In this document: positions 7,747 through 14,867 of the stretch, one piece after another
How the letters are laid out: every line of letters starts with the position of its first letter
Position numbering within the stretch: position 1 is the first letter of the stretch
Source of the DNA: Rheinheimera texasensis DSM 17496
Lineage (GTDB): Bacteria; Pseudomonadota; Gammaproteobacteria; Enterobacterales; Alteromonadaceae
DNA: 64,000 nucleotides
Reading direction: 5' to 3'
Assembly: GCF_000711985.1 (NCBI RefSeq)
Contig: NZ_KL544005.1
Coordinates: 1,005,970 to 1,069,969 of the forward strand
Program-made: the position numbers and the translations under genes
Notes under the pieces: model-generated
What the model saw: only the letters and a program-made list of their open reading frames with translations
Database searches by the model: none
What the model was told of the DNA's origin: nothing

Positions 7747-9615
7747 ATGCATTCCCTGCGATTGTCGGTGTTGCACTGTGCGCTCTGCAGCGCTGTAGCC
7801 CCTTTACTGTTTGTCTCAGGCAGCGCTGTTGCCGGCGAAACCCCACAACAAGTGGAGCCGGTCTCCAGTGAATTGTTCTGTGACTGGCTACATAAAAAAC
7901 CAGCGCGCAGCAAAGAGACTACAGCTACAACAGACGAACGCCGCATCCGCGTCGGGCAGATCCACATTCGCACCGAGCCGATTTTTGTCGAAGACGCCGA
8001 TGCCATCTGGCTGCATCACTTTGCCAACTGGGCGCACGTCACCACCCGCCCCGACACAGTCGGGCGCGAATTACCTTTTGCCATTGGCGAGGAAATCAGC
8101 GTCAGCGATCTGGCCGAAGCCGAACGGCTGCTGCGCGACAAATCATATCTGCATGATGCCAAAGTGCGGTTAAGCCCAACCTGTAATGCCGACCAAAGTT
8201 ATGATGTGGTGGTTGAAACTTCGGACAACTGGAGCTTGTTGCCGTCTTTTGGCCTCGGTCGCAGTGGCGGCCAGAACAAATATGCCTTTGGTTTTAAAGA
8301 AGATAACTTCCTCGGTTTTGGTGTACGTACCTCAGTCAAATACCAGAGTGACGCCCAGCGCAGCGGCTATGAATTTAAACTGGAAATGCCGCTGTCACTG
8401 GTCACCGGCTCGGCTGGCAGCGACTGGTTCGCCCACAGTTATCTGACCGCCGAATGGACCAACAATGACGACGGCCATGTGCAGCAACTACAACTGGAAA
8501 AACCGTTTTATCAGGACGACAGCCGCTGGATGTACCGCACTGAATGGCTCAGCGACCTGCAGCAAACCCAGGTGTTTCATAACGGCGCGCTGGAAAACAT
8601 CTTTGAAACGGATCACCGCCGCGTTGACCTCAGCGCCGGCATGCTGTGGTCCTATCAGGACCGCGCTTCCACCCGGCTGCTGGCCGGTGTACTGAGCGAA
8701 GACTGGCGTTTTGCCCCGGCGCTGCTGCAACCAACCTTAGCGCTGCCACAAGACCGCAGCTGGGCTTATCCCTGGGTTGGTGTTGAATACAAACAGCACG
8801 ACTACCGGGTGCTGCAGGACATTCTGTTTATCGACCGCGCCGAAGACATTAATCTCGGCTGGCACCACAGCCTGAAGGCCGGTGTGCAAAGCAACAAACT
8901 GCAGGCCGACACCTCCTTGGGTTACCGTCTGATCGGGCACAGCAGCAAAGGCTTTGGCGACCGCCAGCATTTGGTGTTACTCGAAGGCGGTTTTGATTTC
9001 ATCGACGGCCTGCAAGGCGGCGATTTACGCGAATGGCGCTTTCAGGCGGAAGATTTTTATCAGCTGAACCGCGATTTTACCTGGTACAACAAAGCAGAGC
9101 TGACGCGGCGCAACCGCAATTTTGCCGACCTGCCGCTGGAACTCGGTGGCGACAGCGGTCTGCGCGGTTATCCGCTGCAGTATCAGCACGGCATCAGTAA
9201 AACGGTACTGACCAGCGAATTGCGCTGGTATCCGCGTATCAACCTGTACAAGATGCTGGATTTGGGTTTTGTCGCTTTTGCTGATCTGGGCCGCGTCAAC
9301 GGCGGCAGCGTCGCAGATCCGGCGCAGCTCAATCCGACTGCTATTGCTGCGCGTTTTGCCCTGCCTTTGGGGATTGATATGATCACGCCAATGTCGCCGC
9401 CGCCGCCCATGGATGCCATCTACCGCAGCAACAGCGACTTATTACGGCAAAACCTGACCGACCGCTGGTTAGGTAGTGTCGGTGTTGGCATGCGGATCTA
9501 TTCGTCCAAATCCAGCAACAACCACGTGGTGCACATCGACCTGTCCACACCAATGACCTCAGCCCCAGGCGTCGACAGCTGGGAGATTGAGCTGAACGTC
9601 AGTAACAGGTTTTAA
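7747..9615 (+). CDS. BamA/TamA-like outer-membrane beta-barrel with short N-terminal POTRA-like domain
   Basis: A 622-residue protein with a perfect AGGAGG Shine-Dalgarno site seven bases before the ATG and a signal peptide (ends SAVAGE). Residues of about 60-170 form a POTRA-like domain (RIRVGQIHIRTEPIF...RLLRDKSYLHDAKV). The rest is an Omp85-type 16-strand barrel with DNWSLLPSFGLGRSGGQNKYAFGFKEDNFLG, LGGDSGLRGYP (the conserved loop 6 G-x-R-G-Y motif) and a C-terminal aromatic (ELNVSNRF). Small Omp85 proteins insert or secrete proteins or lipids. Placement in an operon with PAP2 and EptA suggests a role in envelope remodelling; the client is unknown. Confidence 0.8.
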   Translation: MHSLRLSVLHCALCSAVAPLLFVSGSAVAGETPQQVEPVSSELFCDWLHKKPARSKETTATTDERRIRVGQIHIRTEPIFVEDADAIWLHHFANWAHVTTRPDTVGRELPFAIGEEISVSDLAEAERLLRDKSYLHDAKVRLSPTCNADQSYDVVVETSDNWSLLPSFGLGRSGGQNKYAFGFKEDNFLGFGVRTSVKYQSDAQRSGYEFKLEMPLSLVTGSAGSDWFAHSYLTAEWTNNDDGHVQQLQLEKPFYQDDSRWMYRTEWLSDLQQTQVFHNGALENIFETDHRRVDLSAGMLWSYQDRASTRLLAGVLSEDWRFAPALLQPTLALPQDRSWAYPWVGVEYKQHDYRVLQDILFIDRAEDINLGWHHSLKAGVQSNKLQADTSLGYRLIGHSSKGFGDRQHLVLLEGGFDFIDGLQGGDLREWRFQAEDFYQLNRDFTWYNKAELTRRNRNFADLPLELGGDSGLRGYPLQYQHGISKTVLTSELRWYPRINLYKMLDLGFVAFADLGRVNGGSVADPAQLNPTAIAARFALPLGIDMITPMSPPPPMDAIYRSNSDLLRQNLTDRWLGSVGVGMRIYSSKSSNNHVVHIDLSTPMTSAPGVDSWEIELNVSNRF

Positions 9616-9623
9616 CTGTTGGC

Positions 9624-9699
9624 GTACGGCGGCGCTTTTGCTTGCCGTACCTACAATCGAGAGTAAAACGTAGGTACGGCAAGCGCTGCGCCGCCGTAC
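9624..9699. repeat. BIME: two inverted REP palindromes downstream of the Omp85 gene
   Basis: Two REP elements face each other: minus-oriented 9624-9654 and plus-oriented 9670-9699. Each carries a GTAG head followed by GTACGGC...GCCGTAC stems around an AAGC..GCGCC core. The inverted pair can fold into a large hairpin and lies between the Omp85 gene stop and the RAYT gene end, where it may act as a transcription end or mRNA stabiliser. Confidence 0.8.
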
Positions 9700-9734
9700 G
9701 TTTACCACAACAGTACTGATGTCGTAACCAGCAA

Positions 9735-10262
9735 CTAACTGTCGCCGTCAATCTGACTATTGCTGTCCCCGCACCAATCGGCAGTGTAGATGCCTGCAGC
9801 TACATAGCGGTGAAAGGTGGAATAGGGCCAGTCCTGCACCCGATTGACCCAGCCATGTTTCAGCGGATTGCGATGGACATAATCAAAGTGATGCTGGTAA
9901 TCACTGGCATCACGGATTAAATGCTCCCAATAATGCCGTTGCCAAATCCCGCGTTCTCGCCGTAACTCCCTACTGGGAGTGCGATATTCGCCGACGGGTA
10001 TAGCACGCGAAAATGCTTTTTTAATATCCCGCCACCGACCGGCAAAGTCGCAGTCACCTGCAGGTAAGGTCCAGATACAGTGCATATGGTCCGGCAAAAC
10101 GACCCAAGCATTGATTAAAAATGGCCTTTTCTGGTGCACATGTCGAATACAGGATTTCAACAAATCGATCTGTTCAGTCAGCAGCTGCAACCGCCGTTGT
10201 TCAAGGTTTACGGTAAAAAACCAGCTGGCACCTGTATTACGGGCACGACGATAGTTTGGCAT
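9735..10262 (-). CDS. rayT: REP-associated tyrosine transposase (RAYT, Y1_Tnp domain)
   Basis: A 175-residue protein starting MPNYRRAR at the ATG at 10262; the longer open frame runs through flanking repeat DNA and is not used. It has the Y1 HUH-nuclease motifs: VVLPDHMHCIWTLP (H-x-H metal site, about residues 59-72) and YVHRNPLKHG with the nucleophilic tyrosine (about 133). RGIWQRHYWEH is typical of RAYTs. RAYTs are domesticated relatives of IS200/IS605 transposases thought to mobilise or maintain REP elements. Here REP pairs bracket it on both sides (9624-9699 and 10308-10394), the canonical arrangement. Single copy in this window. Confidence 0.92.
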   Translation of the reverse strand: MPNYRRARNTGASWFFTVNLEQRRLQLLTEQIDLLKSCIRHVHQKRPFLINAWVVLPDHMHCIWTLPAGDCDFAGRWRDIKKAFSRAIPVGEYRTPSRELRRERGIWQRHYWEHLIRDASDYQHHFDYVHRNPLKHGWVNRVQDWPYSTFHRYVAAGIYTADWCGDSNSQIDGDS

Positions 10263-10307
10263 TCCATTGCCTCCGATAGGGATGATCGGTATGAATTGTA
10301 GTTGATT

Positions 10308-10394
10308 GTACGGCGGCGCTTTGCTTGCCGTACCTACAATGCCAAACAGGACGTAGGTGCGGCAAACGAAGCGCGCTGGCCACCACGTGGCGTA
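10308..10394. repeat. BIME: REP pair upstream of RAYT, one of the long type
   Basis: The minus-oriented short REP at 10308-10337 (GTAG head, GTACGGC stem) faces a plus-oriented long variant at 10353-10394. The long variant keeps the GTAG head but carries an extra GGCCACCACGTGGC hairpin before the closing GTAC. The same long variant occurs at 20139-20181. Confidence 0.75.
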
Positions 10395-10411
10395 CGTCCC
10401 CCCCCAAAATA

Positions 10412-11305
10412 TCAATCCCCCAACCGGCAAAACCGGATAAAACGTTGGCTGGCCGCGGACAGGTATTTGTCGCGGTGCCAGCATAAATGCAGCTGACGCG
10501 GCATCGGCTGTTTAAAGGGCAACACAACTAAGGCGCCGCTGGCGAGCCGGTCGCGCGCGGCGAGTTCTGACACCAGCGTGATACCGAGGCCTTGTTGCAC
10601 TGTGTTCAGCACCGCTTCTAAGGTATTGAGTTCCAGCACAGTACCGGGGTTGGTCAGCTGTGGCCGCAGGTATTTATCAAACTGCTCACGGCTGCCGGAC
10701 GCCGGTTCACGCAGTACCCAATATTGCCCGGCCAAATCCCCGGCACTCAGCACTTTTGCCGTCGCTGTGATCGACAACGCCAGCGGATGCGCCGGGCTTG
10801 CCACTAAGACCATCTGATCCTGCTGCCAGGCTTCACTATGCAGCTGCGGATGCGTGACTTCGCCTTCAATCAGCGCCAGATCCAGCTCAAAGGCCAGCAG
10901 CCGTTCGGCCAGTTGCTGGCTATTGGCAATAAAGACACTGAGCTGCCACTGCGGCCCCAGCCGGGCCAGTAAACCCGGCAACAGATAATTACCGATGGTC
11001 TGGCTGGCGCCGATGCGCAGCAGCGCTTTACCGGCGCTGTCGCCACTGTGCGCAAACAGCGCGCCGATATCATCCAGCCGCGTCAGCATTTCATCCGCCA
11101 GCGGCAATAACAATGCGCCTTCACTATTAAGCAACAAATGCGGATGGGCGCGATCAAACAGCGGCGTGCCAAGCTGAGTTTCCAGCTCTTTTAACGCCTG
11201 CGAAATCGCGCCGCGCGTCAGGCACAGCTGGTCGGCGGCGGCGCCTAAATTGCCCAGCCGCGCCACAGCAACAAAAGCTTTGAGCTGTCGAAAACTGATG
11301 TTCAT
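10412..11305 (-). CDS. LysR-family regulator, CysB/YeiE-like
   Basis: A 297-residue LysR regulator: HTH at about residues 5-60 (FRQLKAFVAVARLGNLGAAA, LTRGAISQALKELETQLGTPLFDR) and an effector-binding domain (IGASQTIGNYLLPGLL, FELDLALIEGEV). The GASQTIGNYLLP and LALIEG segments are the style of the YeiE/CbbR-like subgroup, where ligands are often small anions. It is divergent from a SLAC1/TehA-type channel gene with a 97-bp AT-rich gap, so it probably regulates that gene and itself. The 3' end abuts the REP pair around the RAYT gene. Confidence 0.85.
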   Translation of the reverse strand: MNISFRQLKAFVAVARLGNLGAAADQLCLTRGAISQALKELETQLGTPLFDRAHPHLLLNSEGALLLPLADEMLTRLDDIGALFAHSGDSAGKALLRIGASQTIGNYLLPGLLARLGPQWQLSVFIANSQQLAERLLAFELDLALIEGEVTHPQLHSEAWQQDQMVLVASPAHPLALSITATAKVLSAGDLAGQYWVLREPASGSREQFDKYLRPQLTNPGTVLELNTLEAVLNTVQQGLGITLVSELAARDRLASGALVVLPFKQPMPRQLHLCWHRDKYLSAASQRFIRFCRLGD

Positions 11306-11402
11306 ATAGTTTTTCTAAATGATTAGTTAAATTTATATCGATATTCTAAACATCTAAAGCAACCTAAGCTAGCGCCATTGCTACCACTTGTGAGGTACTC
11401 CA
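11306..11402. promoter_or_regulatory. Divergent lysR / tehA-like promoter region
   Basis: A 97-bp AT-rich gap with TAAATGATTAGTTAAATTTA and ATATCGATAT-type symmetric stretches around 11317-11345, the expected place for LysR binding. A GAGGTA Shine-Dalgarno sequence precedes the ATG at 11403. No precise operator could be fixed. Confidence 0.35.
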
Positions 11403-12392
11403 ATGCGCCAGTTTCAATTTCTCAGCCATATTCAATTGCAGCGCGTCCCGACTGCGGCCGCAGGTTTAGCGCTCGGCCTCGCCAGCCTCGGCTGGTGTGC
11501 TGATCAGTTATTTGGTTTCGATGGCAAAGTCCAGCTCAGCGCTGCCTTACTGGCGTTGCCGCTGCTGCTGGCCGTATTGCTGAAGTTTTTGCGTGCTCCA
11601 AAGCTGTTACAGCAAGAGCTGGCGCATCCGGTGGCGGGCAGTCTGCTGCCGGTGATGTGCATGGCGACACTGGTGCAAACTGCTGCCTGGCAGTCATTCA
11701 ACCCCGCGTTGGCCACTCTGTGCTGGTGGCTGGCGCTGGCCGGGCATCTGGCGTTACTGACTGGTTTTATCCGCCACCGCCTGGCGCAATTTGCGCTGAC
11801 TGATTTAGTGCCGGCCTGGTTTATTCCACCTATTGGTTTTGTCGTGGCCGTGCTGACAGCGCCAGTCAGTGCGCCGCAGTGGCTATTGCAGCTGCTGGCC
11901 GGTGCCGGTTTACTGGCTTATCTGCTGATGTTGCCGCTGATGTTGTACCGCTTACGCCGTGGCACACCTTTACCTCTGCCACAACGGCCTTTGCTGGCAA
12001 TTCTGGCCGCGCCCGGCAGCCTGACATTAGCTGGTCTGCTGTGCCTGCCGCTCGCGGCGGCGTTGCCGGTCAGCCTGTTATTGGGATTAAGCGCATTGGC
12101 GCTGCTGCTGACGTTACGCGTCTGGTGGCAACTGCCGCAGCTGCTGCGCGGCAGCTTCAATCCGGCTTTTGCCGCCTGCACTTTTCCGCTGGTGATTAGC
12201 GCCACCGCCTTGCTGAAATTGTCAGGTTACCTGTCACAGCAAAGTGCCCCTTTACTGCAACAGCTGGCGCACTGGCAACTGGCGCTGGCGCAACTGGAAT
12301 TTGCTGTGGCACTGACCGTCTGTGGTTATGTACTAAGCCGTTATCTGTGGCAATTGGGCAAAGTTTGGCGGCCAGCACCACAGACGGTGTAG
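11403..12392 (+). CDS. TehA/SLAC1-family anion channel or exporter
   Basis: A 329-residue integral membrane protein with about ten hydrophobic helices, in the tellurite-resistance/dicarboxylate transporter (TDT; SLAC1/TehA/SSU1) family. Segments such as RVPTAAAGLALGLASLG at the start, the VPAWFIPPIGFVVAV helix (compare the PPxG segment of TehA) and SFNPAFAACTFPLVISATAL are recognisable; the last is the conserved P-x-F-A-x-x-F-P-l region. Members pass chloride, nitrate, malate or sulfite. With a divergent LysR regulator of YeiE-like character, export of an inorganic anion such as sulfite is a possible role (inference). Tellurite resistance is not implied. Confidence 0.75.
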   Translation: MRQFQFLSHIQLQRVPTAAAGLALGLASLGWCADQLFGFDGKVQLSAALLALPLLLAVLLKFLRAPKLLQQELAHPVAGSLLPVMCMATLVQTAAWQSFNPALATLCWWLALAGHLALLTGFIRHRLAQFALTDLVPAWFIPPIGFVVAVLTAPVSAPQWLLQLLAGAGLLAYLLMLPLMLYRLRRGTPLPLPQRPLLAILAAPGSLTLAGLLCLPLAAALPVSLLLGLSALALLLTLRVWWQLPQLLRGSFNPAFAACTFPLVISATALLKLSGYLSQQSAPLLQQLAHWQLALAQLEFAVALTVCGYVLSRYLWQLGKVWRPAPQTV

Positions 12393-12509
12393 CACAACCA
12401 GCCGCTACTGTGGGATAACAAAAACCATATTGCAGATTTCAGGGGCAGGACAGCAGCCACAGCGCCGGATATACTCAGACTGAAAATAAGCAGCGGAGCA
12501 GATAAGGCG

Positions 12510-13436
12510 TTGAAACGATATTGGCATCTGGTCAGTTTGCTGATGCTGGCTTGCAGCACTCAGCCGGCTCAGGCGCGTCCGGCAATTGATTTGGCGCAGC
12601 TGCAGCAAATATGTCTGCAATCCTATACCCATTGTGTCGAAGCCAGCGATGCCGCACTGACGCAAATTCAACCGCGCAGCCGGCTCTGGTATGAAGTGCA
12701 GTTATTAAAACTGGATACGATGTTCTCCCAGCAATCGGCAGAACCGTTGTTCGCGCTCACTTCGGCGTTTGTCAAAGAAGAGCATGCGCCGACCGCTTTC
12801 CTGGCGCGCATTTATATCTATCACGCCAAGTTGCTCTATGTGCGCGGTGACAAACCGCAGAGCCGGCAATATCTCGATAAAGCCGTGGCGCTGATGAGCG
12901 ACTGGCAGCAAAGCACGGCTGACCCCATGAGCTTTATCCGGCTTTATAACGTGCAGCTGTACGCTGATGGTAACTATCAGCACTGTTATGATCAGCTGGC
13001 ACAGCTGGAAAAACGTTATCAAACCAGCCAGGACGCTAAGTTTCAGTACGAACTGCAGAATAACCTTGGTCACTTCGCCAATTATTTGCAGCAAACCGAC
13101 AAAGCACTGCAGCACCGTCAGCTGGCGCTCGGCTGGGCCGAGAAAACCGGCCATCCGGCGCTGCGCGCTGAAGCGCATTTTAATCTGGCACGGGTTAGCG
13201 CTCTCAAAGGATTATGGCAGGATGCCGAACGGCATTTTGTTACGGCTTTTGATGATTACCGTCAGGCCGGAGAACCGATAGCACAGGCAGAAAGCCAGCT
13301 GTATCGCGCTGAGACTTTATGGCAGCTGCAGCGGCAGGCCGAGGCGCAACAATTGTTCGACCAGGTCAATCAAAACCTGCTGCCACCGCATCGCAAACCC
13401 GATTTAGCGCACATTCGCTTGCTGCTGCAGCGTTAA
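12510..13436 (+). CDS. Secreted TPR-like protein with N-terminal Cys pair
   Basis: A 308-residue protein starting at a TTG (12510) with a signal peptide (LLMLACSTQPAQA). It consists of degenerate TPR helices throughout, with recognisable A/G positions in FQYELQNNLGHFANYLQQTDKAL and EAHFNLARVSALKG. A Cys pair near the mature N-terminus (ICLQSYTHCVE) recurs in the two tandem genes at 54-56 kb, which share the overall plan (LWY/F-x-x-Q-L, FLARIYIYHAKLL versus FRTQLYFYQAKTL, an FADP-like TADPMSFIRLYN). These three form a paralogous family. A role as periplasmic scaffold or sensor is possible; function unknown. The 3' end overlaps the convergent substrate-binding-protein gene by four bases. Confidence 0.7.
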   Translation: MKRYWHLVSLLMLACSTQPAQARPAIDLAQLQQICLQSYTHCVEASDAALTQIQPRSRLWYEVQLLKLDTMFSQQSAEPLFALTSAFVKEEHAPTAFLARIYIYHAKLLYVRGDKPQSRQYLDKAVALMSDWQQSTADPMSFIRLYNVQLYADGNYQHCYDQLAQLEKRYQTSQDAKFQYELQNNLGHFANYLQQTDKALQHRQLALGWAEKTGHPALRAEAHFNLARVSALKGLWQDAERHFVTAFDDYRQAGEPIAQAESQLYRAETLWQLQRQAEAQQLFDQVNQNLLPPHRKPDLAHIRLLLQR

Positions 13437-14236
13437 CGCCGCCCCAATACAGCTCCCGCACTTGGGTTTTGTTTAAATTGCTGCAGGATGCGTTGATAGT
13501 CGCCGGAGCGGCGCAGTTCGGCTAAGCCCTTGTCGAGCGCGTCGGCCAGTTGCTGGCTGCGTGGTGATACGCGGCTAAAGGCAACGTAAATATCGCTGAC
13601 ATGATTCAGTTGGCCTTTTTGTAAGCGGATTTGCCGCAGGGCGGGCTGTGCCAGGTAATACGCCAGCACCTCATCAAAGAAAATCGCCAGCTCCACTTTG
13701 TCGTGTTGCAATAACGATATCAGCTGCGGATGGGTCGACACTTCTACCAGCTGAAAACGCTTTTTATGCTGTTCAAACAAATCGCCGTATTCATAACCCA
13801 GAATCACCCCGACCACAGTGCCGTCCGGGATCTCTGCCACAGACCGGTAGTTTTTCGCAAAACCATGGAAATAAAACGAAGAAGCCGCCTGAAACAGCGG
13901 CTGTTGATGTAAGAGATAATCACGTTCGGTGTTGGCCTGGCGTGTCACATTCCAGCAGGCTTCGGTTTTGCCTTTGGCGGTGTAATGCAAAGCGCGGGCA
14001 TATGGCACCACCAGGGTCTCAATTTTGTAGCCACTACGGGTAAATGCGGCGCTAACCAATTGTGAAGACAGGCCTTTGCCGTTTTCGTCAGAAAATGGCG
14101 GCCAGTTATCTTCAGCCGCAATCCGCACCGGATGCTGTTCAGTGGCCAGCTGGAGCTGCGCTGTAGCGTGCGCGCAGGCCGGTGCGATAAACACCAGCCA
14201 CAACAACCACTTGCACCACAGCTTTACGACCGGCAT
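13433..14236 (-). CDS. Periplasmic substrate-binding-like protein (SBP family 3)
   Basis: A 267-residue protein from the ATG at 14236, preferred because CAGGGG sits eight bases upstream and a good signal peptide follows (LWCKWLLWLVFIAPACAHA); the open frame extends 20 codons further. The mature part is a two-lobe type 3 solute-binding domain: IRIAAEDNWPPFSDENGKGLS at its start, the hinge region and a C-terminal LDKGLAELRRSGDYQRILQQF. No permease or ATPase gene is adjacent, so it may be an orphan binding protein of the kind common in Alteromonadales and Vibrionales, related to sensor domains. Ligand unknown, probably an amino acid or small organic acid. Confidence 0.75.
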   Translation of the reverse strand: MPVVKLWCKWLLWLVFIAPACAHATAQLQLATEQHPVRIAAEDNWPPFSDENGKGLSSQLVSAAFTRSGYKIETLVVPYARALHYTAKGKTEACWNVTRQANTERDYLLHQQPLFQAASSFYFHGFAKNYRSVAEIPDGTVVGVILGYEYGDLFEQHKKRFQLVEVSTHPQLISLLQHDKVELAIFFDEVLAYYLAQPALRQIRLQKGQLNHVSDIYVAFSRVSPRSQQLADALDKGLAELRRSGDYQRILQQFKQNPSAGAVLGRR

Positions 14237-14331
14237 CGGCAGCCCCTGCTGAAAAATCCAGCAGTCAGCATAAAACAAAACCGGCCTCGCTGGCAAAGCT
14301 GTTCCGATATCAGCTTCTTCAGCGCAAATAA

Positions 14332-14853
14332 TTAATGTTGATGGCCTTTTTCGTCTTCGTGCGCTTGTTCATGCCCGTGTTCATGACCATGTTCATGCTC
14401 AGCTTCAGCTTTGGCCGGCACCGGTTTAAAGGGTGTAAACATCGCCTGTTCGGTGATTTCGCCATGGTCGGTTTTGATGCTGATATTGACCACGGCTTTT
14501 AAATCTGCTGCCGCGGTGTAAGCCGCGCTGCCGGCTAACAGATTTTCGCCTGTTGGCAGCAGCTCTGCTTTGGCCTTGGTTTTACCCGACACCATCAGCA
14601 CTGTGGCTTTGGCATCTTTGGCTGGCTGCGGGTTGTTACCGTGGTCGAGTACATACAGCTTGACCGCGCTCGGCGCGCCGGCTTTGGCGTCTTTAGCCAG
14701 TACCAGCTCAAAGTGATAAGCACCCGCCATCCGCAGCTGACCACCGTTTGGGCCCACCACAGTATCTAAGTACTCGTCGGTATGAGCAAAAGCAGCAGTG
14801 CTGAACAGGCCGGCAGTCAACAACAGCGTTTTTACTAATGGCTTAACCATCAT
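14332..14853 (-). CDS. Secreted protein with C-terminal His-rich metal-binding tail
   Basis: A 173-residue protein from the ATG at 14853 (GAAGGA Shine-Dalgarno site six bases upstream); an in-frame ATG at 14871 overlaps the RND gene stop. The signal peptide ends AAFAH. The mature part starts HTDEYLDTVVGPNGGQLRMAG and reads like a beta-sandwich; the last 25 residues are HEHGHEHGHEQAHEDEKGHQH, an obvious His/Glu metal-binding tail. It is the last gene of the metal RND efflux operon, so a periplasmic metal chaperone or buffer for the pump is inferred. The VGPNGGQL segment is also seen in small proteins accompanying CusA/CzcA pumps. Confidence 0.75.
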   Translation of the reverse strand: MMVKPLVKTLLLTAGLFSTAAFAHTDEYLDTVVGPNGGQLRMAGAYHFELVLAKDAKAGAPSAVKLYVLDHGNNPQPAKDAKATVLMVSGKTKAKAELLPTGENLLAGSAAYTAAADLKAVVNISIKTDHGEITEQAMFTPFKPVPAKAEAEHEHGHEHGHEQAHEDEKGHQH

Positions 14854-14867
14854 TGATTCCTTCTTTA

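Noticed and set aside
9735-10262. Active insertion sequence or IS200/IS605 element
   Set aside because: The transposase is of the domesticated RAYT class, and the flanks are REPs rather than IS ends with an accessory tnpB.
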